DNA of 64,000 bases from Teichococcus coralli (GCF_009829925.1 NZ_SNVJ01000023.1:1-64000); one strand, 5' to 3'; shown: positions 56,779-64,000, counted from the stretch's first letter. Numbers and translations are program-made. Notes: generated from the sequence alone by a model not told the origin.

Positions 56779-57870
56779 ATGAGCGGGACGAACGAGACCG
56801 GCGGCGCCGGGCCCGACCCGGTGGCCGATCCGGTAGCCGATCCGGTAGCCGACCCGGTGGCCGACCCCATGGCCGATTGGGGCGCCGCCGGCGTCGCCAT
56901 GGGCCAGGGCGACATCGACGACCTGTTCGGCGGCCCGGAGCCGGTGGCCGAGGAAGGCCCGCGGCGCGGGCTGGAGGCGCTGGTCGGCGGCGCGGTGCGC
57001 TACGAGCGGCTGCCGATGCTGGAGATCGTGGTGGACCGCCTGGCGCGGCTGATGACCACCTCCAGCCGCAAGTTCACCGCCGACAACGCCGACGTGGTCA
57101 TCGACCGCATCCGCCCGGTGCGCGTCGGCGCCTTTCTCGACACCATCACCCTGCCGGCGCTGATCGGCGTCATCCGCATCGAGGAATGGGACGGCTACTG
57201 CCTGGCCGCGCTGGACTCGCGGCTGATCGGCTCGATCGTGGACATCCTGCTCGGCGGCCGGCGCAACGCGCTGCAGCCGATCGAGGGCCGCCCCTACACG
57301 CCGATCGAGCGCACCTTTGTCGAGAAGTTCGTCTCGATCATCGCGCAGGACATGAGCAAGGCCTTCGAATCGGTCTCGCCCGCCGAGTTCCGGCTGGAGC
57401 GCTTCGAGATCACGCCGGGCTACGCGATGATCACCAAGCCGACCGCCGCGGCGCTGACCTTTCGCGCCGAGATCACCATGGAAGGGCGCGGCGGCTACAT
57501 CGACTTCCTGCTGCCCTACACCTCGATCGAGCCGGTGCGGGACCTGCTGAGCCAGGAGGTGCTCGGCAAGAAGCAGGGCGGCGACACCATCTGGCGCAAC
57601 CACCTCGCCGAGGAGCTGCCGCGCGCCGGCATCGAGCTGACCGCCGTGATCGAGCGGCGCGTGATGTCCTTCTCGGAGGTCGCCGCCTGGCAGCCCGGCT
57701 CGGTCTTCGTGCTGGACCGGCGGCAGGAGGATCCGATCGAGGTGTTCTGCCAGGAACTGATGGTCTGCCGCGCGGCGATCGCCAGCAAGGACGAGCGCGT
57801 GGTGCTGCGCGTGGAGGAGTGCGTGATCGACAGAAGCTGGCCGGGCAGCGCGCCCGGCCAGGAAGCCTGA
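56779..57870 (+). CDS. fliM: flagellar motor switch protein FliM
   Basis: 363 residues. The N-terminus has a DPVA repeat (56815-56874), then the CheY-binding motif GQGDIDDLFGG (residues 42-52), the middle CheC-like domain (IRPVRVGAFLDTITLPALIG, LLGGRRNALQPIEGRPYTPI, ERTFVEKFVSIIAQDMSKAF) and the C-terminal SpoA domain. FliM binds CheY-P and turns the switch. Length is normal apart from the repeat. Confidence 0.95.
   Translation: MSGTNETGGAGPDPVADPVADPVADPVADPMADWGAAGVAMGQGDIDDLFGGPEPVAEEGPRRGLEALVGGAVRYERLPMLEIVVDRLARLMTTSSRKFTADNADVVIDRIRPVRVGAFLDTITLPALIGVIRIEEWDGYCLAALDSRLIGSIVDILLGGRRNALQPIEGRPYTPIERTFVEKFVSIIAQDMSKAFESVSPAEFRLERFEITPGYAMITKPTAAALTFRAEITMEGRGGYIDFLLPYTSIEPVRDLLSQEVLGKKQGGDTIWRNHLAEELPRAGIELTAVIERRVMSFSEVAAWQPGSVFVLDRRQEDPIEVFCQELMVCRAAIASKDERVVLRVEECVIDRSWPGSAPGQEA
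56815..56874 (+). repeat. 12-nt tandem repeat in the fliM 5' end
   Basis: Five in-frame units GA(C/T)CC(G/C)..GCC coding DPVA, DPVA, DPVA, DPVA, DPMA, just before the CheY-binding motif; copy number would set the length of the flexible tether. Confidence 0.75.
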
Positions 57871-57880
57871 GGAGAATCCC

Positions 57881-58474
57881 ATGACGCTGACACAGATCCT
57901 CGACGCTTCGGCCCTGGCGGCGCTGGTCGCCCAGGCCGGATGGATCGGGCTGCTCTACCGCCGGATGGGCCGGCTGCGCGCGGCGCTGGAAGGCGCCGGC
58001 GACGTGATCGGCCAGCTCGACGCGGCCTCGCGCCGGCTGGACCACTCGGCCGGCGGCATCGTCCAGAAGGTGCGCGACGGCATCGGCGAGGTGGACAGCA
58101 AGCTCGGCGCCTGCCGGCGGCTGGTGCAGGAGCTTTCCACCGCCTCGCGCCAGGCCGAGGAGGTGGCCGCCCGGCTGGACCAGGCGCTGCGGCAGAACCG
58201 CAAGCTGCAGAGCGCCCGCGCCGCCGCGCCGCCACGCGAGCTGGTGGAGCCGCTGGGGCTGGCCGAGCGGCTGGCCGGCCGTCCGGCGCCCGCCCTTCCC
58301 GAGCCTGCCGCCTTCGGTCCGGCGCTGCTGACCCTGGCCGCCGAGCCGGACGTGCTGGCCTCCGCCATGCCGGACGAGCCGCCGCTGCGCAGCGTGCTGG
58401 CGGCGGAGCTGCTGTTCGCCAGCCCGGCGGCGGCGGTGCCGGAGGCGCGCACCATCCGCGTGAAGCTGGATTGA
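57881..58474 (+). CDS. DUF6468-like flagellar accessory membrane protein
   Basis: 197 residues. N-terminal membrane segment (LDASALAALVAQAGWIGLLY) then a coiled coil (AALEGAGDVIGQLDAASRRL, LVQELSTASRQAEEVAARLD) and a loose C-terminal half. Proteins of this form lie between fliM and motE in many alphaproteobacteria and are annotated DUF6468; the role is unknown, possibly motor or stator related. It follows fliM by 10 nt. Confidence 0.6.
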   Translation: MTLTQILDASALAALVAQAGWIGLLYRRMGRLRAALEGAGDVIGQLDAASRRLDHSAGGIVQKVRDGIGEVDSKLGACRRLVQELSTASRQAEEVAARLDQALRQNRKLQSARAAAPPRELVEPLGLAERLAGRPAPALPEPAAFGPALLTLAAEPDVLASAMPDEPPLRSVLAAELLFASPAAAVPEARTIRVKLD

Positions 58475-58479
58475 GCCGC

Positions 58480-59181
58480 ATGACCCCTGCGCCCGCCTTC
58501 AACCCTTCCCTGCCGCGGCGGCGGCTGCGCTCGCTCGCCGGCCTGCCGCTGATGGCGCTGAGCCTGGCCGCCCTGCTGCCCGGCCGCGTCGCCGGGCTGA
58601 GCGAGGGCGGCTTCACCCTGCCGCGCCTCAGCGTCACGCTGCTCCAGGCGCGGGAAGCGCCCGCCGCCCCGATCCCCATGGCGCTGCGCGAGGGCGTGGT
58701 CGCCCGGCCCACCGTCTCGCCGGTGCTGGCCGGCGCGGTGCGGCCCAATCCGCTCGGCGAGGAACGCCCGGGGGAAAGCCGGCTGCTGATGGAGGTGTCC
58801 CGCCGGCAGGCCGAGATCGATCAGCGCATGCGCGAGCTTGAGGCACGCGAGGCCCGGCTGCAGGCGGCGGAGCAGCTGGCGCGCGCGCAGATCGCGGAAC
58901 TGGCGCGGCTGCGTCAGGAAATGGAGCAGATGGTGGCGCGCGAAAGCACGGCCGCCGAAGGCGACGTCGATGCGCTGGTCGCCCTCTACGTGAACATGCG
59001 GCCGCAGCAGGCGGCGAAGGTGATGGAGCGGCTGGAGGCGCCGCGCGCCGCGGCGATCCTGCTGAAGATCCCCGAGCGGCAGGCAGGCCCGATCCTGGCG
59101 CAGATGGAGCCGCCGGCGGCGCTGGCGGTGACGCAGGAAATCGCCGGGCGCCGGGAGGCCTTCCGCAGCCCGACCCCCTGA
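58480..59181 (+). CDS. MotE-like periplasmic chaperone / MgtE-N domain protein
   Basis: 233 residues. A membrane or signal segment (LAGLPLMALSLAALLPGRVA), a long coiled coil (LMEVSRRQAEIDQRMRELEA) and a C-terminal MgtE-N/FliG-like domain: VDALVALYVNMRPQQAAKVM, then APRAAAILLKIPERQAGPIL. This is the MotE architecture; MotE in Sinorhizobium stabilises a periplasmic motility protein (MotC). Fourth gene of fliL-fliM-DUF6468-motE. Confidence 0.75.
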   Translation: MTPAPAFNPSLPRRRLRSLAGLPLMALSLAALLPGRVAGLSEGGFTLPRLSVTLLQAREAPAAPIPMALREGVVARPTVSPVLAGAVRPNPLGEERPGESRLLMEVSRRQAEIDQRMRELEAREARLQAAEQLARAQIAELARLRQEMEQMVARESTAAEGDVDALVALYVNMRPQQAAKVMERLEAPRAAAILLKIPERQAGPILAQMEPPAALAVTQEIAGRREAFRSPTP

Positions 59182-59314
59182 TGGAAGCGGGGTGCCAGGT
59201 CGGGGGGAAGGAATTCCTCCCGACCTTCCCTAAGCTTGCTTCTGCCGCCTTTCTTTTGCCGCTGGGCGGTGCGCTTCGGGCGGCAGCAGGGCGGGGCTTT
59301 CCCGGCTCTGCCGC

Positions 59315-59986
59315 TCAGGCCTGGGTGGAGCGGCCCTGGCTGACCTCGCCCAGCAGCGCGTTCGCGGTGACGGCACAGAGCGCGTGGCTGCCACGGGCAT
59401 CGTGAAGGGCATAGCCGCCCTCGGCCAGGGCCGTGATCCGTCCCTGCGGCGCAGGCAGCACGAATTCCAGGTCGCAGTCCAGCAGGCCGGCCGCCTCCCG
59501 CAGGGCAGGATCGTCGGCCTGGGCCATGCCCTGTCCCGTGAACAGGCGGCGCGAAAGGGTGAGCACGGCATCCAGCGTGGCCGCCTGCGCCAGCCGAACC
59601 GGCGCATCCGGCGGACCGGCGCGGCGCAGGTCCAGTTGCCAGGGAAGGTCGTCAGCCTCCGTGCGAGCCAAGTCCAGGCACCATTCACCCTGCCGGGCGC
59701 ACCAGGCCAACGGGGCCGTGCTGGCAAAGCGCACCACGCCCGCCAAGGTCTGCGGAGCCGCCGGCAGCGGCTCCACCTGCAGCCGCAGGGCAGCAAAGCG
59801 GCGCCGCATCAGGTGGTCGCGCCGGCCAAGCCAGGCGGCGGCGGCGGCACCGGCCGCCAATCCCACCAGGCTGTGCCAGCCGGGCGCGGGCAATGCGGGT
59901 CCGGCGCCCAGGCTGGCGCCCAAACCAGCCATCCCCAGCAAGGCGGCCGCCGAGAATGGCCGGGTGAAAGAAAGATGCTGCGGCAT
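59315..59986 (-). CDS. membrane protein of unknown function (223 aa)
   Basis: Two N-terminal membrane segments (FSAAALLGMAGLGASLGAGP and HSLVGLAAGAAAAAWLG), then a soluble domain with several Trp and Cys (LAWCARQGEWCLDLARTEAD) and TGQGMAQADDPALREAAGLL. No family recognised. GGAGAAG is 6 nt before the ATG. An exact TGCGAAAAAT box lies 55 nt upstream, so it is probably expressed with motility genes. Confidence 0.6.
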   Translation of the reverse strand: MPQHLSFTRPFSAAALLGMAGLGASLGAGPALPAPGWHSLVGLAAGAAAAAWLGRRDHLMRRRFAALRLQVEPLPAAPQTLAGVVRFASTAPLAWCARQGEWCLDLARTEADDLPWQLDLRRAGPPDAPVRLAQAATLDAVLTLSRRLFTGQGMAQADDPALREAAGLLDCDLEFVLPAPQGRITALAEGGYALHDARGSHALCAVTANALLGEVSQGRSTQA

Positions 59987-60041
59987 GGCGACTTCTCCGC
60001 GGGAACCTGGACAGGGTGAAAGAAGTCGCATGAATTCCACA

Positions 60042-60051
60042 ATTTTTCGCA
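60042..60051 (-). promoter_or_regulatory. TGCGAAAAAT box (exact) before the 223-aa membrane protein gene
   Basis: Exact copy, 55 nt from the start at 59986; preceded by GGCAAGTT as at 16987. Confidence 0.6.
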
Positions 60052-60244
60052 AACTTGCCGAAAGGCCCGGACACCTCGTTTCATCCGGGGCTTCATCCGG
60101 GCGCATTCGTGCGATTTTTCTCAAATCCGCCGCGTCGCTTGCGCTCGCCGGCCGCCGTTCTCCCGCGGCCGTTCGATCCCGCCGCGCCCCAAGAAGGCAG
60201 ATCGATCGCCCGGTTCCATCCCCGCTCCGCCGCCTGCCGGTCTT

Positions 60245-60463
60245 TCACGGCCGCGTGCCGCTGGCCTTTCTGGGATTGGCGGAGCAATGGGCGGCCAAGG
60301 CCGATGCAGCCGCCTGACCCGGCATCGCAGAAGCGGGATGGCCTTGCGGGGGCGGGGGCGGGGGCGGGGGCGGGCCTGCGCACGCCTCCGCCTGGAAGGT
60401 TGCAACGCGTGCCTGCGGCACCTCCGCGTCCGGCTGGGGCTGGTGCTCTGCTGCGGCGTCCAT
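60245..60463 (-). CDS. doubtful small protein with a polyproline stretch (72 aa)
   Basis: MDAAAEHQPQPDAEVPQARV followed by a run of nine prolines coded by the G-rich repeat on the other strand, ending CSANPRKASGTRP. A CAAGGGG sequence precedes the start. The composition could be a disordered small protein or chance; I keep it at low confidence. Confidence 0.22.
   Translation of the reverse strand: MDAAAEHQPQPDAEVPQARVATFQAEACAGPPPPPPPPPQGHPASAMPGQAAASALAAHCSANPRKASGTRP
60348..60374 (+). repeat. (GGGGGC)4-GGG repeat, G-quadruplex candidate
   Basis: Four GGGGGC units followed by GGG: five G-tracts with single-base loops on the plus strand, the ideal form for a stable G-quadruplex. Non-coding, or polyproline if the doubtful minus-strand frame is real. 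Confidence 0.7.
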
Positions 60464-60648
60464 GGCATGCCCCTTGCCCTGGCGGACGGCCGCGGCGGAT
60501 GGTGGCGGGCCAGCCGGAGCAGGCCGCACCACGGACGCTTCAGGAAACCCCGGCAGGCACCGCGCCGGAGGCCCCCGCGCCGCCTCAACTGACCGCGCTG
60601 GTCCGGGAGGGCCCCTGTGCCGGGCCGGGGCGTGACATTACAAAGCTC

Positions 60649-60682
60649 TGCGAAAAATTCTTGATACGGAGCGGCGAAAAAG
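60649..60682 (+). promoter_or_regulatory. two boxes before the 102-aa gene
   Basis: Exact TGCGAAAAAT (60649-60658) and GGCGAAAAAG (60673-60682), 24 nt apart, both reading rightwards. The first ends 86 nt before the ATG at 60745 and 29 nt before an alternative ATG at 60688. Confidence 0.55.
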
Positions 60683-60744
60683 TCAGTATGTCCTTGACGG
60701 CCGGCGTTGCCGCTGACCGTCCTCCCCCCCCCCGGAGCCCCCCC

Positions 60745-61053
60745 ATGCCCGACAACGGACTCACCCCCTTCTCCCCCGCCCTGGACTGGGAGGGGCTTGC
60801 CGAAGCGCTGCTGCAGCGTGCCGTGGCCCTGGGCCGGCGCGACGGCCTGCAGGGACAGTTTCGTGACATCGCCGGCGCAGCGGGCCTGCCGGGACTGCAG
60901 GCGGTCCCCGTCCCCGACGTCCTGTTGGCTGCGATGCGCCATTGCTACACGGCGGGGCATGCGCACGGCGCCGATGTCCGGCGCGAGGGGCACCGGCGCC
61001 GGGCGGCGAGGCCGTCCCCCTCCCTTGCGGTGGCCGCGGCGGCCCAGGCCTGA
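60745..61053 (+). CDS. hypothetical protein (102 aa) with motility-type boxes
   Basis: MPDNGLTPFSPALDWEGLAE, then ALLQRAVALGRRDGLQGQFR and VPDVLLAAMRHCYTAGHAHG, a small helical protein with a basic tail. GGAG precedes the ATG; the frame stays open to an ATG at 60688, which would add 19 Pro-rich residues. No family recognised. The tandem boxes upstream suggest a real, co-regulated gene. Confidence 0.5.
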   Translation: MPDNGLTPFSPALDWEGLAEALLQRAVALGRRDGLQGQFRDIAGAAGLPGLQAVPVPDVLLAAMRHCYTAGHAHGADVRREGHRRRAARPSPSLAVAAAAQA

Positions 61054-61117
61054 TCCTTTCCCGCGCCGTTGGCGCCCGCTTCCCCTGGGCGGGCGCCAAC
61101 GGCGGGCAAGGGCTCTT

Positions 61118-62116
61118 TCAGCCGGCCCCGTAGGCCTTGCGCGCCTCGGCCGCCGCATCGCTGCCCTGGTGCAGCGCCGCCACCACATCGGCGGGCAGGC
61201 TGCGAGGGTCCTCGCCCGCGGCGCGCTGCGCTCCTGCCTTGTTCATCCGCGTGAACACTTCCATCAGGGTCGAGAGCATCGACTGCTCCGGCGCATGCGC
61301 CACCCGCGCCGGCGCGCCGCTGCCCCACCAGAAGGGCTCGTTGCTGGCCACCGCCGCACCGGATTTGGCCGCCTGCGCCGAGGCGGAGGGATCGATTGTC
61401 ACCGGGCCGCTCGGCGCTTCCAGGCCGAGTTGCGCATAGGTGCTGTTCACCCGCTCGCGCAGCTTGTCGATCACCTGCCGCACCGAGAGCGGCGCCCCGT
61501 CGCCGCCGCGGAAGATCGCCGGATTGGCGCGCGCCGCGTCGGGCAGCACCTGGCTGGCCGCCATCTGCGGATCGGAGGCGGCCTTCTGCAGCAGCTCGCC
61601 GGCGCCGCGCAGGCCCAGGAAATGGCCGAGATACAGTTCGGTCGCGTCCGGCCGGTGGCCGATCGCCGAGGCCAGCGCGTCGCCGAGGTCCTTCAGGTGC
61701 TCGGCGCCGAGCCGGGCGGCGATTTCCGGATTCTCCCGCAACGCCAGGATGCGGGACCGCAGCGCCGGGTCGGACACGGTGAGCCGGCTGCCCTGGCGGG
61801 TGATCGCCGCCGCCTCCTCGGCCAGGCCGTGCTCGGCGCCGTGCGCCTGCACCACCCCAAGCCAGGTCTGGTCGATGAACTGGAACAGGCCGCGGGCGGA
61901 GGAGGTGGAGGCCTGCGCGTCGGCGCGGAAGCCGCTTTCCATCGCCGCCTTGGCGGCCAGCACCTCGAAATCCATCCCGGTCGCCTGCGCGGCGTTGCGC
62001 AGCGCGCCGGCGACGGCGCTGTCCACCTTGTAGCGGCCCAGCGTCTCGGTGCGCGGGCGGGCGGCACCCAGGCCGCTTTTGTCCAGGGCGGCCTGGAGGG
62101 CAACGGAGGTCGGCAT
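61118..62116 (-). CDS. lytic transglycosylase-like protein (SLT domain)
   Basis: 332 residues. GALRNAAQATGMDFEVLAAK is followed by AAMESGFRADAQASTSSARG and LFQFIDQTWLGVV: the catalytic glutamate is E60 in the AxxESGF motif, with the SS-ARGLFQFI box of the soluble-lytic-transglycosylase fold. The remainder is helical with no signal peptide visible, so export through the flagellar machinery is possible, as for other rod-associated muralytic enzymes. Divergent from motA. It could supply the wall-opening function missing from this FlgJ. Confidence 0.75.
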   Translation of the reverse strand: MPTSVALQAALDKSGLGAARPRTETLGRYKVDSAVAGALRNAAQATGMDFEVLAAKAAMESGFRADAQASTSSARGLFQFIDQTWLGVVQAHGAEHGLAEEAAAITRQGSRLTVSDPALRSRILALRENPEIAARLGAEHLKDLGDALASAIGHRPDATELYLGHFLGLRGAGELLQKAASDPQMAASQVLPDAARANPAIFRGGDGAPLSVRQVIDKLRERVNSTYAQLGLEAPSGPVTIDPSASAQAAKSGAAVASNEPFWWGSGAPARVAHAPEQSMLSTLMEVFTRMNKAGAQRAAGEDPRSLPADVVAALHQGSDAAAEARKAYGAG

Positions 62117-62138
62117 GCTCGGGCCTTTCTGTCGCTTT

Positions 62139-62176
62139 TGCGAAAAATGCTCATAGCACAGAAGAATGCGAAATGG
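62139..62176 (+). promoter_or_regulatory. boxes before motA
   Basis: Exact TGCGAAAAAT (62139-62148) and a weak TGCGAAATGG (62167-62176), both reading towards motA; the exact copy ends 91 nt before its ATG. Confidence 0.6.
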
Positions 62177-62239
62177 TAAGAGCAAGCCATCGGTGAGCTT
62201 CAGCGCCGACCGTCGCAACCTGCGGGGCCGTCCCAATCG

Positions 62240-63133
62240 ATGATCCAGATCGCCGGAATCTTCGGAGTTTTCCTTGCCGTCTTCGGCGGCTACCTGATCG
62301 CCGGTGGCAAGATGGGCGTCATTCTCGGCGCCCTCGGCCCGGAACTGCTCGTCATCGGCGGCAGCGGCTTCATGACGCTGCTGATCGGCGGCGACGGTGC
62401 GCTGCTGGCCAAGACGCTCAAGGCCTTCGGCAAGGTGTTCAAGGGGTCGAGCTGGCAGCGCCGGGACTTCTCCGACCTGCTCTGCCTGCTCTACCTGCTG
62501 CTGCGCACGCACCAGAAGGAAGGCGCGGCGAAGCTCGAGAAGCATATCGAGCAGCCGGAAAGCTCGGCCATCTTCAGCCGCTACCCGCGGCTGATGCAGG
62601 ACGCGGCGCTGCGCGCGACGATCTGCGACACGCTGCGCACCGTCACCTTGAACAACAAGGACCCGCACCGCATCGGCGAGATGATGGAGACCGCCATCGA
62701 CAAGCGCCATGCGGAGAACATGAAGCCGGCCAAGGCGATCCAGACCATGGCCGACGCCTTTCCGGCGCTCGGCATCGTCGCCGCCGTGCTCGGCGTCATC
62801 AAGGCGATGGGCGCGATCAGCGAGAGCCCGGAGATCCTCGGCCACATGATCGGCTCGGCGCTGGTCGGCACCTTTCTCGGCGTCTTCCTGTCCTATGGGC
62901 TGGTCGGGCCGATGGCCGCGCGGCTGAAGGCGATCTTCGAGGAGGAGCGGCGCATGCTCGACGTCACCCGCTCGGTGATCACCAGCTACCTGGAAAACCT
63001 CTCGCCGCAGATCTGCGTCGAGGTCGGCCGGCAGTCGGTGCCGACCAAGCTGCAGCCGAGCTTCGACCAGATGGAGGAGCAGCTGCGCGAGGCCGGGCGC
63101 GCCAAGGCCGACGGCGAGGGTGGCGGGGAATAA
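62240..63133 (+). CDS. motA: flagellar stator protein MotA
   Basis: 297 residues with four membrane helices: IFGVFLAVFGGYLIAGG, GPELLVIGGSGFMTLLIG, DAFPALGIVAAVLGVIKAMG (with the conserved Pro) and MIGSALVGTFLGVFLSYGLV. The large cytoplasmic loop has YLLLRTHQKEGAAKLEKHIE, carrying the charged residues that meet FliG. MotA and MotB form the proton-driven stator; motB is 12 kb away. First gene of a unit with the gene at 63139. Confidence 0.96.
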   Translation: MIQIAGIFGVFLAVFGGYLIAGGKMGVILGALGPELLVIGGSGFMTLLIGGDGALLAKTLKAFGKVFKGSSWQRRDFSDLLCLLYLLLRTHQKEGAAKLEKHIEQPESSAIFSRYPRLMQDAALRATICDTLRTVTLNNKDPHRIGEMMETAIDKRHAENMKPAKAIQTMADAFPALGIVAAVLGVIKAMGAISESPEILGHMIGSALVGTFLGVFLSYGLVGPMAARLKAIFEEERRMLDVTRSVITSYLENLSPQICVEVGRQSVPTKLQPSFDQMEEQLREAGRAKADGEGGGE

Positions 63134-63138
63134 CGCCG

Positions 63139-64000
63139 ATGCGCCCTGCCCTGCTGCTGGCCAGCCTGGCGCTGCCGCCGCTGCTGCTCGCCTTGCCCGG
63201 CCACGCCCAGGAGGCGCCGCCCGCCGCGGCCGCCTCCGCCGAAGCCGCGACGCCGGTGCGCCTGCGCAGCGGCCAGCACGCCGACCGTGGCCGGGTGGTG
63301 CTGCATCTCGGCCGTATTCCGCCCCATGTCCTGCGGCGCGCCGGCAATGACTGGGAGCTGCGGCTGCGCGGCTCGTACCGGCTGGACGCCTCCGAGCTCC
63401 GCCGCATCAACGAGCTGGCCGGCACTGAAACGCGGCAGGAGAACGGCGAGACCGTGCTGCGGCTGCGCCCGGCCTGCGACTGCGTGGCCGAGACCGGCGC
63501 CTTTGACGGCATGCTCTACGTGGACCTGCGGCCGGCCGCCGGCGAGCCGCCCCGCGAGGCGCAGAGCCCGGCCCAGCTCGCCGCCGCGCGGCGCCGCCTG
63601 CTGGATGACGCGGTCAAGCTCGGCCTGATGAGCCAGCAGCAGGCCATCGCCCTGCTGCGCGGCCCCGCGCGCGCGGCCGCGCCCACGGTGCCGGAAGCGC
63701 CCGCGGCGGTCGCCGCGCCGCCCATCCCGGCCGCGGCGCCCGTGCCGGCCTCCATCCCTGCCGCTGCGCCGCCGCCCGTGCCGGCCCTGGCACCCCCCTC
63801 CCTTCCCGCCGCGGCGCCGGCGGCCATGCCGGCCGCCACGACCGGCAACAGCCAGAAGACGCCCGGCCCGGCCGACGACCTGGCGGCGCTGCGCGAGGAC
63901 ATGGTGCGCAAGCTGGCGCTGCTGAACGGCGCGCCGGCGCCGGCCGCATCCGCCGCACCGGCATCTCCGCCTCCGCCCGCCCGTGCCGCCGGCCCGGCAC
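63139..64000 (+). CDS. exported AMIN-like protein downstream of motA, partial
   Basis: The window ends inside the gene; 287 residues are visible. Signal peptide LLLASLALPPLLLALPGHAQ, then a beta-rich AMIN-like region (GRVVLHLGRIPPHVLRRAGN, TVLRLRPACDCVAETGAFDG, MLYVDLRPA), then long Pro/Ala-rich linkers and a further helical start (ADDLAALREDMVRKLALLNG). It follows motA by 5 nt. Genes in this place in other alphaproteobacteria code for large periplasmic motility proteins, sometimes with TPR units; a MotC-like role with MotE is possible but unproved. Confidence 0.6.
   Translation, partial: MRPALLLASLALPPLLLALPGHAQEAPPAAAASAEAATPVRLRSGQHADRGRVVLHLGRIPPHVLRRAGNDWELRLRGSYRLDASELRRINELAGTETRQENGETVLRLRPACDCVAETGAFDGMLYVDLRPAAGEPPREAQSPAQLAAARRRLLDDAVKLGLMSQQQAIALLRGPARAAAPTVPEAPAAVAAPPIPAAAPVPASIPAAAPPPVPALAPPSLPAAAPAAMPAATTGNSQKTPGPADDLAALREDMVRKLALLNGAPAPAASAAPASPPPPARAAGPA

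Larger units (their letters stand above)
59987..60744. other. long low-complexity intergenic region
   Basis: About 750 nt with no well-supported gene. It contains one exact box facing left, a G-rich repeat (60348-60374), and two boxes facing right at its end. Frames crossing it give Pro/Arg/Ala-rich products; one short minus-strand frame (60245-60463) is listed separately as doubtful. Confidence 0.5.

Noticed and set aside
60055..60744. Upstream extension of the 102-aa gene to a 332-aa protein
   Set aside because: The added part crosses the G-rich repeat and two regulatory boxes and is Pro/Arg-rich without any domain.

Overview
This window looks like part of a plasmid or chromid (secondary replicon) from a very GC-rich alphaproteobacterium, most likely an Acetobacteraceae member close to Roseomonas. 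The reasons are the strong G/C bias at third codon positions, the alphaproteobacterial flagellar accessory genes (flbT, flaF, DUF1217, motE, a CheZ type with FQDITGQ), and a replication/partition block: a ParA with an N-terminal helix-turn-helix, ParB, an RPA-family replication initiator and an iteron origin. The taxon is inferred from gene style only; no search was run.

Layout. 0-5.4 kb: accessory metabolism (VOC protein end, class I glutamine amidotransferase, Asp/Glu racemase, SGNH hydrolase, UDP-glucuronate 4-epimerase). 5.7-9.2 kb: a membrane coiled-coil protein facing parB-parA, with TTCTGACGTCAGAA palindromes that are candidate parS sites. 9.2-11.6 kb: repeats and small hypotheticals. 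11.7-13.4 kb: replication origin (AT-rich stretch, nine direct iterons, the first seven at an exact 22-bp period, one perfect DnaA box, one inverted iteron pair) and the initiator gene. 13.6-18.4 kb: xre-minE-minD-minC plus three uncharacterised genes. 18.5-64 kb: motility genes in many divergent units.

Motility units. cheY-cheZ-fliK-flgD; flgB-flgC-fliE-fliQ-flhA-fliR-flhB-fliL2; fliI; fliC-flaF-flbT and a flaG-like gene with a DUF1217 gene; flgJ-flgN-like; fliJ; flgK-flgL-orf-flgI; motB-flgE; fliF-fliH-fliN-fliP-fhlB-like-fliG-fliK-like; fliL-fliM-DUF6468-motE; motA and a lytic transglycosylase. They supply the export gate and ATPase, MS ring, C ring, proximal rod, hook, hook-filament junction, filament, P ring, stator and the CheY/CheZ output switch. 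I did not find flgF, flgG, flgA, flgH, fliO, fliD or fliS here. Between these units lie uncharacterised genes, including a bactofilin, a degenerate tyrosine-recombinase-like protein, a protein with two ParB-like domains, and a secreted serine protease.

The most striking signal is a short box, TGCGAAAAAT, with eleven exact and about a dozen near copies. Almost all lie 25-165 nt upstream of a start codon and read towards the gene. It precedes flgB, fliC, flgJ, flgK, motA, motB, cheY, fliL, fliJ, the bactofilin gene, minC and most of the unknown genes. I infer a shared regulatory site for a motility and cell-architecture regulon. Other oddities are a one-base frameshift in flgK, a hairpin-rich repeat inside the 5' end of fliP, a 721-residue flagellin with four internal repeats, and a free-standing FlhB C-domain homologue.
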